Source of the DNA: Rothia sp035916755
Lineage (GTDB): Bacteria > Actinomycetota > Actinomycetes > Actinomycetales > Micrococcaceae
Assembly: GCF_035916755.1 (NCBI RefSeq)
Contig: NZ_JAYWIX010000003.1
Coordinates: 231,894-295,893 of the forward strand
Direction: 5' to 3'
Length of the DNA stretch: 64,000 nucleotides
A program made the translations under genes and the position numbers. The notes under the pieces were generated by a model, which did no database searches, had not been told where the DNA came from, and saw nothing but the letters and a program-made list of their open reading frames with translations. Shown piece by piece: positions 44,271-52,518 of the stretch. Position 1 is the stretch's first letter. Each line of letters opens with the position of its first letter.

Positions 44271-44284
44271 GGTGGTACTCTCGC

Positions 44285-46078
44285 TTACTTGGTCTCGTCA
44301 GTGGGTGCGGGTTTGGCTGCGATGGAGGCGGACGCCAGCTGCTCCCCCGCGCGGGCCAGGATCTGGGCCGCTTCGGTCAGGTCGGCAGCTGAGGGGGTTT
44401 CGGGATCGGTGCTGCCGCTTGCCTCGTCCAGGCGCTGGGTAAAGCGTTCCTGCTGGCTGGCAAGGAGCTCTCGCATACGCTCTTCGAGGCGGGTGCGAGC
44501 TCCGGCTGCCATGCGGCGTACGGCGTCCTCACCGAAAATTGCTTCGAGCAGTTTCTGGCCCACCACACCTGAGCCGCCGGCGATGCCCACTTCTAGGCCG
44601 GTGAGGCCGCCGGTCATGGAGAAGACCGCAACCATCAGAATCACGGCGGTGACGTTCACGCCCAGCGACATGAAACGGGCCCGCTGGCGCTTACCGGCGC
44701 CTTCGGCGGCGATGATATCCATGACGTCCTGCTGCCAGGCTCGAATTGACTCGGCGACCTCTTCGGAGAAGTTCTCGCCCAGGGCTGCCAGGTCATCCCC
44801 AGCCAACAGGGCACGCCCGGCTCGGTCTTCGAGCCAATGGCGCTGGGCGGTCTCAGCGGCAGCTGCGGCTTCTTCCATGATGACCGAGTGCAGACCCACT
44901 TCAAGGGCCTGTTCTACCTCTACGGCACGGGTGGGCGGAGTGCCCCTGAAGAACCCGGCGACGCGATCGCGTACCTTACCGATAGTGGTTTCTACCTGGC
45001 GGAAGAATTCGCCGGTACCCACAAAGTCCTGCCAGCGGGTCAGCACCTCGCCGCGGAGCATCTGCCCGTCCTGGGTGGCCTCGTTCAGGTTGGCCAGGGC
45101 TCGCTCAAAAGCCAAGGTGACGTCCGCGCGCAGGCGGGCTTCGGCGTCCTGCTGTTCTCCGGCAGCCTGGGCGAGAATAGCTGCCTGCTGCCCTACCGCC
45201 CGCACCGCACCTTCTAGGGTGCGGCGGGCGATATCGGAGCGGGCGTCCACGTCAGCGCCCAGGGAGCGCAGCCAGAAAATCAGGGGGGTGAGGGCGACGG
45301 AGGGCAGCAGCCCGCGTTCGTCGCGTTCCTGTTCGGTCACAGAGTGAATCAGGGCGGGAGTGATGCCAGCTTCGGTCAGCATGCGGGTGAGGTCGGCTTC
45401 AATTTCGTCCTCGGCGCCCTCGGGCACGCGGTTGAGCACCACGGCGATGGTGATATCGCGGGCAGCTGCCTGGCGCAGAATCTCCCAGGGCACGGCGTCG
45501 GCGTAGCGGTTGGCGGTGGTCACAAAAAGCCAGAGGTCGGCAGCACGCAAGAGCTGCTGGGCCAGGCGGCGGTTCTCGTCTGAGACCGAGTCAAAGTCGG
45601 GGGCGTCGATCAGGGCGATTCCGGCAGGCAAGGAGTCGACGGGTACGGTGACCAGTTCATCCTGGCCCTTGTGGGGGTTAGCACCGGGTAGGGTTTCGCC
45701 GGGGGCTACCGGAACTCGCACCAGGTGGGGCAGCATGCGCTCGGGGGTGAAGGCATCAGCGTCTTCGGGGCGGTGCAGAAGGACGGGCTGGCGGGTGGTG
45801 GGTCGGATCGCGCCGGAGCGGGTGACGGGCTCCCCCATTAGGGTGTTGACCAGGGTGGACTTACCAGCACCGGTGGAGCCACCCACCACGACGGTCAGCG
45901 GGGCGTCGAGGGTAGCCAGCTTAGGCAGGATGTAGTCATCGAGCTGGGTGACGGCGGTACGCGCCTCCTTGCGCGCTGCGTCGGCTGAGCCGGTGACCAG
46001 GGGGAAGGACGCCGCAGCGAGGGTATTGCGGGCATCGCGAACTGCGGTGAGAGCGGGAGTGATTGATTCGTTGTGCAC
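44285..46078 (-). CDS. Dynamin-like GTPase B, partner of the adjacent GTPase
   Basis: This 597-residue relative of the downstream gene has P-loop GGSTGAGKST near residues 66-75, switch RPTTRQ, G3 DAPDFDS and G4 NRVPEG. The linker region is strongly helical, and a hydrophobic stretch lies near residues 490-525 (VILMVAVFSMTGG, then GIAGGSGVVGQ). I start it at the GTG at 46078, with AGGG upstream, because residues before it are not hydrophobic or family-like; the frame is open to 46156. Paired dynamin-like GTPases often form heteromers on membranes. Its transcript is separated from the tRNA genes by a terminator. Confidence 0.8.
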   Translation of the reverse strand: MHNESITPALTAVRDARNTLAAASFPLVTGSADAARKEARTAVTQLDDYILPKLATLDAPLTVVVGGSTGAGKSTLVNTLMGEPVTRSGAIRPTTRQPVLLHRPEDADAFTPERMLPHLVRVPVAPGETLPGANPHKGQDELVTVPVDSLPAGIALIDAPDFDSVSDENRRLAQQLLRAADLWLFVTTANRYADAVPWEILRQAAARDITIAVVLNRVPEGAEDEIEADLTRMLTEAGITPALIHSVTEQERDERGLLPSVALTPLIFWLRSLGADVDARSDIARRTLEGAVRAVGQQAAILAQAAGEQQDAEARLRADVTLAFERALANLNEATQDGQMLRGEVLTRWQDFVGTGEFFRQVETTIGKVRDRVAGFFRGTPPTRAVEVEQALEVGLHSVIMEEAAAAAETAQRHWLEDRAGRALLAGDDLAALGENFSEEVAESIRAWQQDVMDIIAAEGAGKRQRARFMSLGVNVTAVILMVAVFSMTGGLTGLEVGIAGGSGVVGQKLLEAIFGEDAVRRMAAGARTRLEERMRELLASQQERFTQRLDEASGSTDPETPSAADLTEAAQILARAGEQLASASIAAKPAPTDETK

Positions 46079-46145
46079 GTACCCTATTCTCGCATGTTTA
46101 GCGAAAGACGCGGGGCTTGGCAGCCAATGACTCTGTGGGCAAAAG

Positions 46146-46179
46146 AAAAGCTCCACATCCTACTGGATGTGGAGCTTTT
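46146..46179 (-). terminator. Terminator after the first tRNA-Glu
   Basis: A 15-bp perfect stem (46146-46160 with 46165-46179) with a four-base loop, flanked by A and T runs, begins seven bases after the tRNA 3' end on the minus strand. Confidence 0.92.
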
Positions 46180-46185
46180 AGCCTG

Positions 46186-46258
46186 TGACCCCAACCGGAT
46201 TTGAACCGGTGTTGCCGCCGTGAGAGGGCGGAGTACTAGGCCGCTATACGATGGGGCC
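46186..46258 (-). tRNA. tRNA-Glu (anticodon CTC), copy 1
   Basis: The 73-base cloverleaf has acceptor GGCCCCA pairing TGGGGTC, the T loop in GGTTCAAATCC, and an anticodon loop CTCTCAC giving CTC. CCA is not encoded. It is identical to the copy at 46503-46575 and is followed by its own terminator. Confidence 0.96.
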
Positions 46259-46379
46259 GAAACTCTTTCGAGCTGCTGCCGTTTCCGGCAACAGATAAAA
46301 CTATACACACACCGTTTACCTGCGCACAAGCTGGAAGGGTGTAATCTGCGCCATTTCTAAGAACACAGGCGCACGGGGC

Positions 46380-46447
46380 AAATGTGGCGCCTACCGCCAT
46401 ATGTGGCAATGGCGCTGCCACATTTGGCGACCATCGCAACATGTTGC
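46380..46447. repeat. Cluster of short direct and inverted repeats between the tRNA-Glu copies
   Basis: ATGTGGC occurs at 46382-46388 and 46401-46407, its inverse GCCACAT at 46417-46423, and a perfect 12-base palindrome GCAACATGTTGC at 46436-46447. The arms 46380-46388 and 46417-46425 can pair over nine bases, with a nested GCCAT/ATGGC stem. The function is unknown. Confidence 0.6.
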
Positions 46448-46462
46448 ATTCAGACACACGAA

Positions 46463-46496
46463 AAAATCCCCCGCTTCGAATGAAGCGAGGGATTTT
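46463..46496 (-). terminator. Terminator after the second tRNA-Glu
   Basis: A stem of 14 of 15 pairs (46463-46477 with 46482-46496) with a four-base loop lies seven bases after the tRNA on the minus strand, with A and T flanks. Its position relative to the tRNA matches that of the other copy. Confidence 0.9.
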
Positions 46497-46502
46497 AGCC
46501 TG

Positions 46503-46575
46503 TGACCCCAACCGGATTTGAACCGGTGTTGCCGCCGTGAGAGGGCGGAGTACTAGGCCGCTATACGATGGGGCC
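46503..46575 (-). tRNA. tRNA-Glu (anticodon CTC), copy 2
   Basis: Same 73-base sequence as copy 1. It lies 25 bases after tRNA-Gln and is probably cotranscribed with it from the promoter at 46729-46757. Confidence 0.96.
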
Positions 46576-46600
46576 GCAACATCTTGAAACAAGATGTTCG

Positions 46601-46672
46601 CTGGGATACCAGGACTCGAACCTAGAATGACGGTACCAGAAACCGTAGTGTTGCCAATTACACCATATCCCA
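46601..46672 (-). tRNA. tRNA-Gln (anticodon CTG)
   Basis: The 72-base cloverleaf has acceptor TGGGATA pairing TATCCCA, discriminator G, anticodon stem ACGGT/ACCGT with loop TTCTGGT, and T arm CTAGG-TTCGAGT-CCTGG. CCA is not encoded. gltX lies upstream, fitting a Glu/Gln charging theme. Confidence 0.96.
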
Positions 46673-46728
46673 TTATTATTTGCTCCGGCTTGTTTTCCTT
46701 TCGGAACTCATCGCCGCAACGAGTAATA

Positions 46729-46757
46729 ACTCTATACGAGCTTTTGAGAGCGTGCAA
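46729..46757 (-). promoter_or_regulatory. Promoter of the tRNA-Gln/tRNA-Glu transcript
   Basis: TTGCAC (46757-46752) and TAGAGT (46734-46729) are 17 bases apart on the minus strand, about 57 bases before the tRNA-Gln 5' end. Confidence 0.65.
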
Positions 46758-46917
46758 CTTGAAATCTGTAGAGCTGGCTCACATTCAAGTAGTTCACCCC
46801 GCGTTTACCCTTATTTCTAGCGGTTTTTGGTCCCAAAATTTTTGTAAAAATTCCTGAAAAAGCCGCTGCGGGCGTCCTACTTCCCCATTTTTCTCCCCTC
46901 CCAGGTCTTATAAAAAA

Positions 46918-46958
46918 CACCGCCCCGCTCCCCCACTAGGTGGGGTCACGGGGCGGTG
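46918..46958 (-). terminator. Intrinsic terminator after gltX
   Basis: Outer arms of ten pairs (46918-46927 with 46949-46958) and inner arms of six (46931-46936 with 46940-46945) are followed on the minus strand by TGTTTTTT, 26 bases after the gltX stop. Confidence 0.92.
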
Positions 46959-46983
46959 CGTGAGCTAAACCTTGAAATTTTTT

Positions 46984-48498
46984 TTAGGCCAGCGAAGCGC
47001 GGAGCTTCTTCAAGCGAGCAAGAGAGGAATCCTTGCCCAGAATCTCCATAGACTCGAAGAGCGGCGGTGAGATGCGCTGGCCGCTCATGGCGGTGCGCAC
47101 CGGGCCAAAGGCCAGGCGGGGCTTGATCTCAAGACCATCAACGATAGCTTCGCGCAGGGCAGCTTCGATGGTGGCAGCGGTGAAATCGGTCAGGCCCTCA
47201 ACGGCGGTGATAGCCGCATCGAGAACTGCCGGTGCTGACTCCTTGAGCTGCTTGGCGGCGTCCTCAGCAACCTCGATGTTCTCGTCGGCGGTGAAGAGGA
47301 AGCCCAGCAGGCCGGGGGCCTCGCCCAGAAGCTGCATGCGCTCCTGCACCAGGGGGGCCGCCTCGGTCAGAATAGCCTGCTCGCGCTCAGTCAGGTTCTC
47401 GAAGCTCTCAGCAGAAACCAGCTGCGCCTTGTGCAGGAAGGGAACCAGGCGGTTGCGGAAGTCCTCTGCCTCCAGCAGACGAATGTGGGTGCCGTTGATG
47501 GCCTCTGCCTTCTTCAGGTCGAAGCGGGCGGGGTTAGCCAGTACGTCCTTGATGTCGAAGGCGGCAACCATCTGATCCATGGTGAAGATGTCTTCGTCGT
47601 GGGAGAGGGACCAGCCTAGCAGGGAGAGGTAGTTGAGCAGGCCTTCCTTGATGAAACCGGCATCCAGCAGGTTGTAGAGGCTGGACTCGGGGTCGCGCTT
47701 GGAAAGCTTCTTGTTGCCCTGGCCCATGACGTAGGGCAGGTGGCCGAATTCGGGGATGAAGCTGGTGACGCCAACCTCAACCAGGGCCCGGTAGAGGGCA
47801 ATCTGGCGGGGGGTTGATGACAGCAGGTCCTCGCCACGCAGCACGTGGGTGATGCCCATGAGGGCGTCGTCAACGGGGTTGACCAGGGTGTAGAGGGGCT
47901 TGCCGTTGGCGCGGACGACCACGAAGTCGGGTACGGAACCGGCCTTGAAGGTGATGTCACCGCGCACCAGGTCGTGGAAGGTGATGTCCTCATCGGGCAT
48001 GCGCAGGCGCAGCACGGGGGTACGGCCCTCGGCGCGGTAGGCGGCCTTCTGTTCTTCGGTCAGGTCGCGGTCGAAGTTGTCGTAGCCCAGCTTGGGGTCT
48101 TCGCCCTTAGCCTTGTGGCGCTCTTCAACCTCTTCGGGGGTTGAGAAGTCTTCGTAGATGAAGCCGCCGGCCTTGAGCTTTTCTACCACGTCAGCGTAGA
48201 TGTCCATACGCTCTGACTGGCGGTAGGGGGCGTGGGGGCCGCCGATGCCGACGCCCTCGTCCCAGTTGATGCCCAGCCACTGCAGGGATTCGAGCACCTG
48301 GTTGAAGGATTCTTCGGAGTCGCGGGCGGCGTCGGTGTCTTCGATGCGGAAGACCATGGTGCCGCCGGTGTGCTTGGCGTAGGCCCAGTTGAAGAGGGCG
48401 GTTCGCACCATACCCACGTGCGGGGTTCCGGTGGGTGAGGGGCAGAAGCGGACGCGGGTCTCGCTGGGGTCGTTGAGTTTCAGAGCGTAATCACTCAT
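46984..48498 (-). CDS. gltX: Glutamyl-tRNA synthetase
   Basis: This 504-residue class I synthetase charges tRNA-Glu, and in organisms using GatCAB it is often non-discriminating and also charges tRNA-Gln. The HIGH-type motif is FCPSPTGTPHVGM and the KMSKS-type motif is KKLSKRD. The ATG at 48498 (MSDYALKL) was chosen; a GTG four codons earlier lies closer to AAAGGG and is possible, and the frame is open to 48597. Its substrate tRNA genes lie directly downstream. Confidence 0.95.
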   Translation of the reverse strand: MSDYALKLNDPSETRVRFCPSPTGTPHVGMVRTALFNWAYAKHTGGTMVFRIEDTDAARDSEESFNQVLESLQWLGINWDEGVGIGGPHAPYRQSERMDIYADVVEKLKAGGFIYEDFSTPEEVEERHKAKGEDPKLGYDNFDRDLTEEQKAAYRAEGRTPVLRLRMPDEDITFHDLVRGDITFKAGSVPDFVVVRANGKPLYTLVNPVDDALMGITHVLRGEDLLSSTPRQIALYRALVEVGVTSFIPEFGHLPYVMGQGNKKLSKRDPESSLYNLLDAGFIKEGLLNYLSLLGWSLSHDEDIFTMDQMVAAFDIKDVLANPARFDLKKAEAINGTHIRLLEAEDFRNRLVPFLHKAQLVSAESFENLTEREQAILTEAAPLVQERMQLLGEAPGLLGFLFTADENIEVAEDAAKQLKESAPAVLDAAITAVEGLTDFTAATIEAALREAIVDGLEIKPRLAFGPVRTAMSGQRISPPLFESMEILGKDSSLARLKKLRASLA

Positions 48499-48547
48499 GG
48501 ATGCGGGCACATCCCTTTCTAGTTGAAAGCTGTTCGTAGGTTCTAGT

Positions 48548-49324
48548 TTACTCGGCGCGGACGGTGTTGATGAGGGAGCCGATACCCTCAACCTCAATCT
48601 CGACCTCGTTACCTGCGCTCAGGCGTCCTACCCCTGCGGGGGTGCCGGTGAGAATCACGTCGCCGGGCAGCAGGGTGAAGTATTCGCTGGCGGCGGCGAC
48701 GAGTTCGGCAACGGAGAAGACCATGTCGGCGGTGGTGCCGTCCTGTTTGAGGTCGCCGTCAACCCAGGTTTGGATGGTGAGGTCGTCGGTGTCCAGGTCG
48801 GTTTCGATCCAGGGGCCGAGGGGGCAGGCGCCGTCGAAGCCCTTGGCACGGGCCCACTGGATGTCGGTTTTTTGGGCGTCGCGGGCGGTCAGGTCGTTGG
48901 CGACGGTGAAGCCGTAGATGACTTCGGGCACGCGGTCCAGGGGTACGGACTTGGCGATGCGGCCGATGACGACGGCGAGCTCACCTTCGAAGGAGACGTT
49001 ATCTGACCATTCGGGCAGGGCGATGGGGTCGCCGGGGCCGATGACGCTGGTATTGGGCTTGAAGAAGAACTGGGGGGTGGTGGGGGTTTCGTTGCCCAGT
49101 TCGGACGCGTGGTCGCGCCAGTTGCGGGCCACACCAATGACCTTGGAGCGGGGAATAATGGGGGCAAGCAGGCGGACGTCGGCGATGGGGTATCGCTTGT
49201 CGGTGGGGTTAATGCCGGTGTAGAAGGGGTCGCCGGAGAGGACGGTGATGGTCTCTTCGCCGGGCTCACCTTCAACCAGGCCAAAGTGCAGGGTATCGTC
49301 TACGGTAAATCGGGCAATGCGCAT
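48548..49324 (-). CDS. Fumarylacetoacetate hydrolase family protein
   Basis: This 258-residue FAH-fold enzyme resembles 2-hydroxyhepta-2,4-diene-1,7-dioate isomerase, acylpyruvase or oxaloacetate tautomerase types. Metal ligands are visible in SFEGELAVVIG (two Glu) and TVANDLTARDAQ (Asp). GVARNWRDHA and LTGTPAGVG are family marks. No aromatic-degradation genes are nearby. Its place directly upstream of gltX (49 bases) recurs in actinobacteria, so a housekeeping metabolite-repair role is more likely than catabolism; that is inference. Confidence 0.85.
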   Translation of the reverse strand: MRIARFTVDDTLHFGLVEGEPGEETITVLSGDPFYTGINPTDKRYPIADVRLLAPIIPRSKVIGVARNWRDHASELGNETPTTPQFFFKPNTSVIGPGDPIALPEWSDNVSFEGELAVVIGRIAKSVPLDRVPEVIYGFTVANDLTARDAQKTDIQWARAKGFDGACPLGPWIETDLDTDDLTIQTWVDGDLKQDGTTADMVFSVAELVAAASEYFTLLPGDVILTGTPAGVGRLSAGNEVEIEVEGIGSLINTVRAE

Positions 49325-49473
49325 GGTTCTAGACTACCGGACTTGAGCACCAGGTTACTCGCTTTTCAGTAGGGACCAGATTTCTCTCAAATTCCTTCAT
49401 CTCAATACATACAACCGTCGCTTTTCTGGTCCATTCGCAAAAAGTGGCAGTACTGGCTGAATTTCAGAAGTCG

Positions 49474-49503
49474 TTGACAACGTCCACCCCGCTCCCCTAC
49501 AGT
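49474..49503 (+). promoter_or_regulatory. Promoter of the ABC-F leader transcript
   Basis: TTGACA (49474-49479) and TACAGT (49498-49503) are 18 bases apart. The expected start near 49510 leaves a leader of about 110 bases carrying the upstream ORF and competing hairpins. Confidence 0.65.
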
Positions 49504-49539
49504 AATCACCAGTTCTTGTTCCCTACGGAAGGCTCCCCA

Positions 49540-49563
49540 GTGGATTTTTCAGCGGCTCTCTAG
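49540..49563 (+). CDS. Seven-codon leader peptide upstream of the ABC-F gene
   Basis: A GTG at 49540 opens a frame encoding MDFSAAL and stopping at TAG 49561. The ribosome site CGGAAGG ends seven bases before the GTG, better than the site of the main gene. The codons TTT-TCA-GC overlap the first arm of the competing hairpins, so a ribosome stalled here would change the RNA fold. Existence is inferred from the ribosome site and layout. Confidence 0.6.
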   Translation: MDFSAAL

Positions 49564-49618
49564 ACCATGCTGAAACCTCTCACCGCGGTTTTCAGCACCT
49601 CATCTCTTTGACGCTGAA
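49545..49618 (+). promoter_or_regulatory. Candidate translational attenuator controlling the ABC-F gene
   Basis: Four complementary segments alternate. Segment 1 is TTTTTCAGC (49545-49553, inside the leader ORF), segment 2 GCTGAAACC (49569-49577), segment 3 GGTTTTCAGC (49587-49596) and segment 4 GCTGAA (49613-49618, touching the ATG). Pairing 1:2 (seven pairs) would free 3 to pair with 4 (six pairs) at the start codon. Pairing 2:3 (about ten pairs, one bulge) would leave the start free. This is the erm-type arrangement known for some resistance genes. No T tract follows 2:3, so the control would be on translation. Confidence 0.55.
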
Positions 49619-51324
49619 TGGATCGCACCCTCATGCCTATTTCCGTATCTGAACCCCACCTTTCTTTTAACAGCCTCAGCCTCATCTGGCCCGACGGCAC
49701 CCCCTGCTTTGAAAACCTCACCGGCGCTGTCAGTGCCCCGGTGACAGCACTCATCGGCGATAACGGCTCCGGCAAATCAACCCTGCTTAAGCTTCTAGCT
49801 GGCACCCTAGAACCAACGAGCGGTAGCATCAGCCAGCCCGGTACCGTCGCCTACCTGCCCCAGGATTTAGGGCTCACCCCGCAGACTACCATCGCCGACC
49901 TCTTCGCTATCACAGACATTCTCGACGCCCTCACCGCGTTAGAAGCCGGCGACTACTCTGAAGAGCTCTACGACCGGATCGGTGATAACTGGGATGCCGC
50001 CGAGCAAGCCCAGGCTACCCTGGCCGCGTCCGGTTTCTCCCCCGCCCTAGCCGCTACCGACGCCCGCGCCCTCATGCGGCGCACCGTCGGTACGCTCTCA
50101 GGTGGCGAGGCCGTCACCGCTGCCCTCACGGCACTGGTTGCCTCGCGCCCCGGCGTCCTGCTACTCGATGAGCCCACCAACAACCTCGACGCCGACGCCC
50201 GCGCCACCCTCTACCGGATCCTAGACAGTCTGTCTTGCCCCGTGCTCGTGGTCAGCCACGACCGCGACCTGCTCGAGCGGGTTGATGAAGTGCTGGAGCT
50301 CAGGCAGGGAACCTTGCGATCTTTCACCGGTAACTACAGCGCCTACCGGCAGGCCATCGACAGCGAGCAGGACGCCGCCGCCCGCCACCTGCGCGAGGCC
50401 AAGCAGGTTGAGCGGCAGGAAAAGCGGGAGCGTATCGAGGCAGAAACCAAGCTCGCCCGCGCGGCCCGGGCTGGGGCGAGCGCCAAGGCTAACCGTCGGG
50501 GCTCGCGTATGTCGATGGGGCTGGCAGCCTCCTCGGCCCAGCGGTCAGCGGCCAAGATTCGGCAGACCCACCAGGGCAGACTGGATTCTGCTACTGCCAC
50601 CCGGCAGGCCCGGGAGCGGGATATCCGCGAGGACCAGGCCATCTACCTTGACCTACCCGGCACCCGGGTACCAGCAGGTAAACGGGTGCTGGAACTCACC
50701 CTGCGGCAGGGTACCGGTGCGGACGCCCACCCCCACCAGGGTGAGCAGGAGCAGGCAGACGACGGGGCGGCTGTTACTACTCCCCTGCCTGAGCGGCTGA
50801 TTGTCCGGGGCCCTGAGCGTCTGCGGCTAGCTGGGGCTAACGGGTCGGGTAAGAGCACTCTGCTGAAGGCCATTATGGGTGATGGGCAGGCAGGCGACAC
50901 CGCCCGCTACTCCTGCGACTACCGGGTAGAGAACACCGGCTACCTGCCCCAACGGCTGGCACTCCCCCAGGACCAGAGCATGCTGCAGCTGGTCATGGCA
51001 GCCAACCCGACGCTGACCGAACAGCAGGTCCGCGATGATTTAGCCCGGCTGCTCTTCCGCCGGGAACGGGTGCACCTGCCCGTGGGGGTTCTCTCCGGTG
51101 GCGAGCGCTTCCGAGTGGCCCTGGCAACCGTCCTTTTGGCCAGCCCGGCGCCCCAGCTGCTGATTCTGGACGAGCCCACCAACAACCTCGATATGGCCTC
51201 GGTGGACTGGCTAATCCAGGCGCTAGCCTCTTATGAGGGTGCCCTGCTGGTGGTCAGCCACGACGAAGCCTTCTGCGTGCAACTGGGTCTGACGGGCGTC
51301 CTGACACTGCCCGCCCTGCACTAA
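49618..51324 (+). CDS. ABC-F family ATPase (ribosome-protection type candidate)
   Basis: This 568-residue soluble protein has two ABC domains and no membrane segments. The first has Walker A GDNGSGKST and signature LSGGEAVTAAL with Walker B LLLDEPTNNLD. The second has GANGSGKST, LSGGERFRVAL and LILDEPTNNLD. Between them lies a charged helical linker (residues about 240-340, KQVERQEKRERIEAETKL), the P-site tRNA-interaction motif of ABC-F proteins. ABC-F members act on the ribosome, either as housekeeping factors (EttA, Uup) or as antibiotic-resistance factors (Vga, Msr, Lmr). The leader ORF favours a drug-inducible resistance type. The start may be ATG 49618 or ATG 49633; neither has a strong ribosome site. 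Confidence 0.88.
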   Translation: MDRTLMPISVSEPHLSFNSLSLIWPDGTPCFENLTGAVSAPVTALIGDNGSGKSTLLKLLAGTLEPTSGSISQPGTVAYLPQDLGLTPQTTIADLFAITDILDALTALEAGDYSEELYDRIGDNWDAAEQAQATLAASGFSPALAATDARALMRRTVGTLSGGEAVTAALTALVASRPGVLLLDEPTNNLDADARATLYRILDSLSCPVLVVSHDRDLLERVDEVLELRQGTLRSFTGNYSAYRQAIDSEQDAAARHLREAKQVERQEKRERIEAETKLARAARAGASAKANRRGSRMSMGLAASSAQRSAAKIRQTHQGRLDSATATRQARERDIREDQAIYLDLPGTRVPAGKRVLELTLRQGTGADAHPHQGEQEQADDGAAVTTPLPERLIVRGPERLRLAGANGSGKSTLLKAIMGDGQAGDTARYSCDYRVENTGYLPQRLALPQDQSMLQLVMAANPTLTEQQVRDDLARLLFRRERVHLPVGVLSGGERFRVALATVLLASPAPQLLILDEPTNNLDMASVDWLIQALASYEGALLVVSHDEAFCVQLGLTGVLTLPALH

Positions 51325-51339
51325 CCGGCAAGGGGCAGG

Positions 51340-52437
51340 CTAGACCAGCTTCACGTTCCAGCCCAGGCGGTCCTCGACCTTACCGGTCTGAATACCTACC
51401 AGCTCTTCGCGCAGGGCCATGGTGACCTCACCGCCGTCCGCGCCAGAAGCTGAGGGGATTTCAAAGTCAGCGGCCTTGAGCTTACCCACGGGGGTAATGA
51501 CGGCAGCGGTACCGCAGGCAAAAATCTCGGTAATCTCACCAGAAGCTACGCCCTCGCGCCACTCGCTCAGGGTAATCTTGCGTTCCTCAACGGTGTGGCC
51601 GCGGTCCTGAGCCAGCTTGATGATGGACTTGCGGGTCACACCGCGCAGGATCGTGCCGGTCAGCTCGGGGGTGACGATGCGTCCGTCCTTGTAGACGAAG
51701 AAAACGTTCATGCCGCCCAGCTCTTCAATGGCGTCATCGCGGTTGGGGTCCTTGAAGATGACCTGCTTGCAGCCCTGGGCCTCACCCTCCAGCTGGGCGG
51801 CCAGAGAGGCCGCGTAGTTGCCGCCGCACTTGGCCTCGCCGGTGCCGCCCACGCCAGCGCGGGCGTAGGTGGTTGAAAGCCAGATATCGACGGGCTTGGG
51901 GGTGCCGAAGTAGTTACCGGCGGGGGACGCAATGATAAAGAAGGAAACCTCGTGCGCCGGGCGAATACCCAAGAAAGCCTCGGTAGCAATCATGAAGGGG
52001 CGCAGGTAGAGGGATTCGCCCTCACCGGAGGGAACCCAGTCAGCGTCGATAGTCACCAGCTGGCGGATTGCCTCAACGAAGAGCTCTTCGGGCAGGTTAG
52101 GCAGCACCAGGCGGTCAGCTGACTTGTTCAGACGAGAAGCGTTCTCTTCGGGGCGGAAGGTGGTGATGGACCCGTCCGCCTGGCGGTAGGCCTTGATGCC
52201 CTCAAAGATTTCCTGGCCGTAGTGGAAGACGGACGCCGCTGGGTCCAGGCTCAGGGGGCCGTAGGGCAGAACCTGGGCGTTGGTCCATTCGCCGCCGTCG
52301 GTGTGGGTGCCGCGCCAGTCGATGCGCACCATGTGGTCGGTGAAGAAGTTGCCGAAGCCGGGGTTGGCGAGAATTTCGGCGCGGCGTTCGTCGCTGGCGG
52401 GGTTAGGGTTACGGTTGATGGTGAATTCGAGTGACAT
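51340..52437 (-). CDS. ilvE: Branched-chain amino acid aminotransferase
   Basis: This 365-residue fold-type IV PLP enzyme makes the last step of Leu, Ile and Val synthesis. The PLP lysine is in GEAKCGGNYA, RPFMIATE is the substrate region, and ELTGTILRGVTR holds the phosphate-binding turn. I chose the second ATG (52437), six bases from GAAGG; the first (52443) has no room for a ribosome site. It follows leuB on the same strand with a hairpin between. Confidence 0.95.
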   Translation of the reverse strand: MSLEFTINRNPNPASDERRAEILANPGFGNFFTDHMVRIDWRGTHTDGGEWTNAQVLPYGPLSLDPAASVFHYGQEIFEGIKAYRQADGSITTFRPEENASRLNKSADRLVLPNLPEELFVEAIRQLVTIDADWVPSGEGESLYLRPFMIATEAFLGIRPAHEVSFFIIASPAGNYFGTPKPVDIWLSTTYARAGVGGTGEAKCGGNYAASLAAQLEGEAQGCKQVIFKDPNRDDAIEELGGMNVFFVYKDGRIVTPELTGTILRGVTRKSIIKLAQDRGHTVEERKITLSEWREGVASGEITEIFACGTAAVITPVGKLKAADFEIPSASGADGGEVTMALREELVGIQTGKVEDRLGWNVKLV

Positions 52438-52518
52438 GCTCATCCTTCAAACGGTGTCGTGGGGTCTGTATTCTAGGGTAGCCCAGGGGCTTGTGCTCTG
52501 TTAGCTAGCTTACGCAAG

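Larger units (their letters stand above)
46673..46983. other. Gap between tRNA-Gln and gltX
   Basis: This 311-base gap holds the tRNA promoter (46729-46757), a T-rich and CCCC-rich stretch with one GGCGTCCT copy (46871-46878), and the gltX terminator (46918-46958). I see no further gene. Confidence 0.6.

Noticed and set aside
42555..46078. Calling the GTPase pair an anti-phage system
   Set aside because: There are no other defence genes nearby and the surroundings are conserved housekeeping genes; membrane remodelling is at least as likely.
49373..49432. GGACCAGA/TCTGGTCC inverted repeat upstream of the ABC-F promoter
   Set aside because: Eight-base arms 44 bases apart in an AT-rich gap are weak and not placed near a promoter box.
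49440..49480. WhiB7-type promoter before the ABC-F gene
   Set aside because: WhiB7 targets need an AT-rich stretch just upstream of the -35; here the bases before TTGACA are GAAGTCG.
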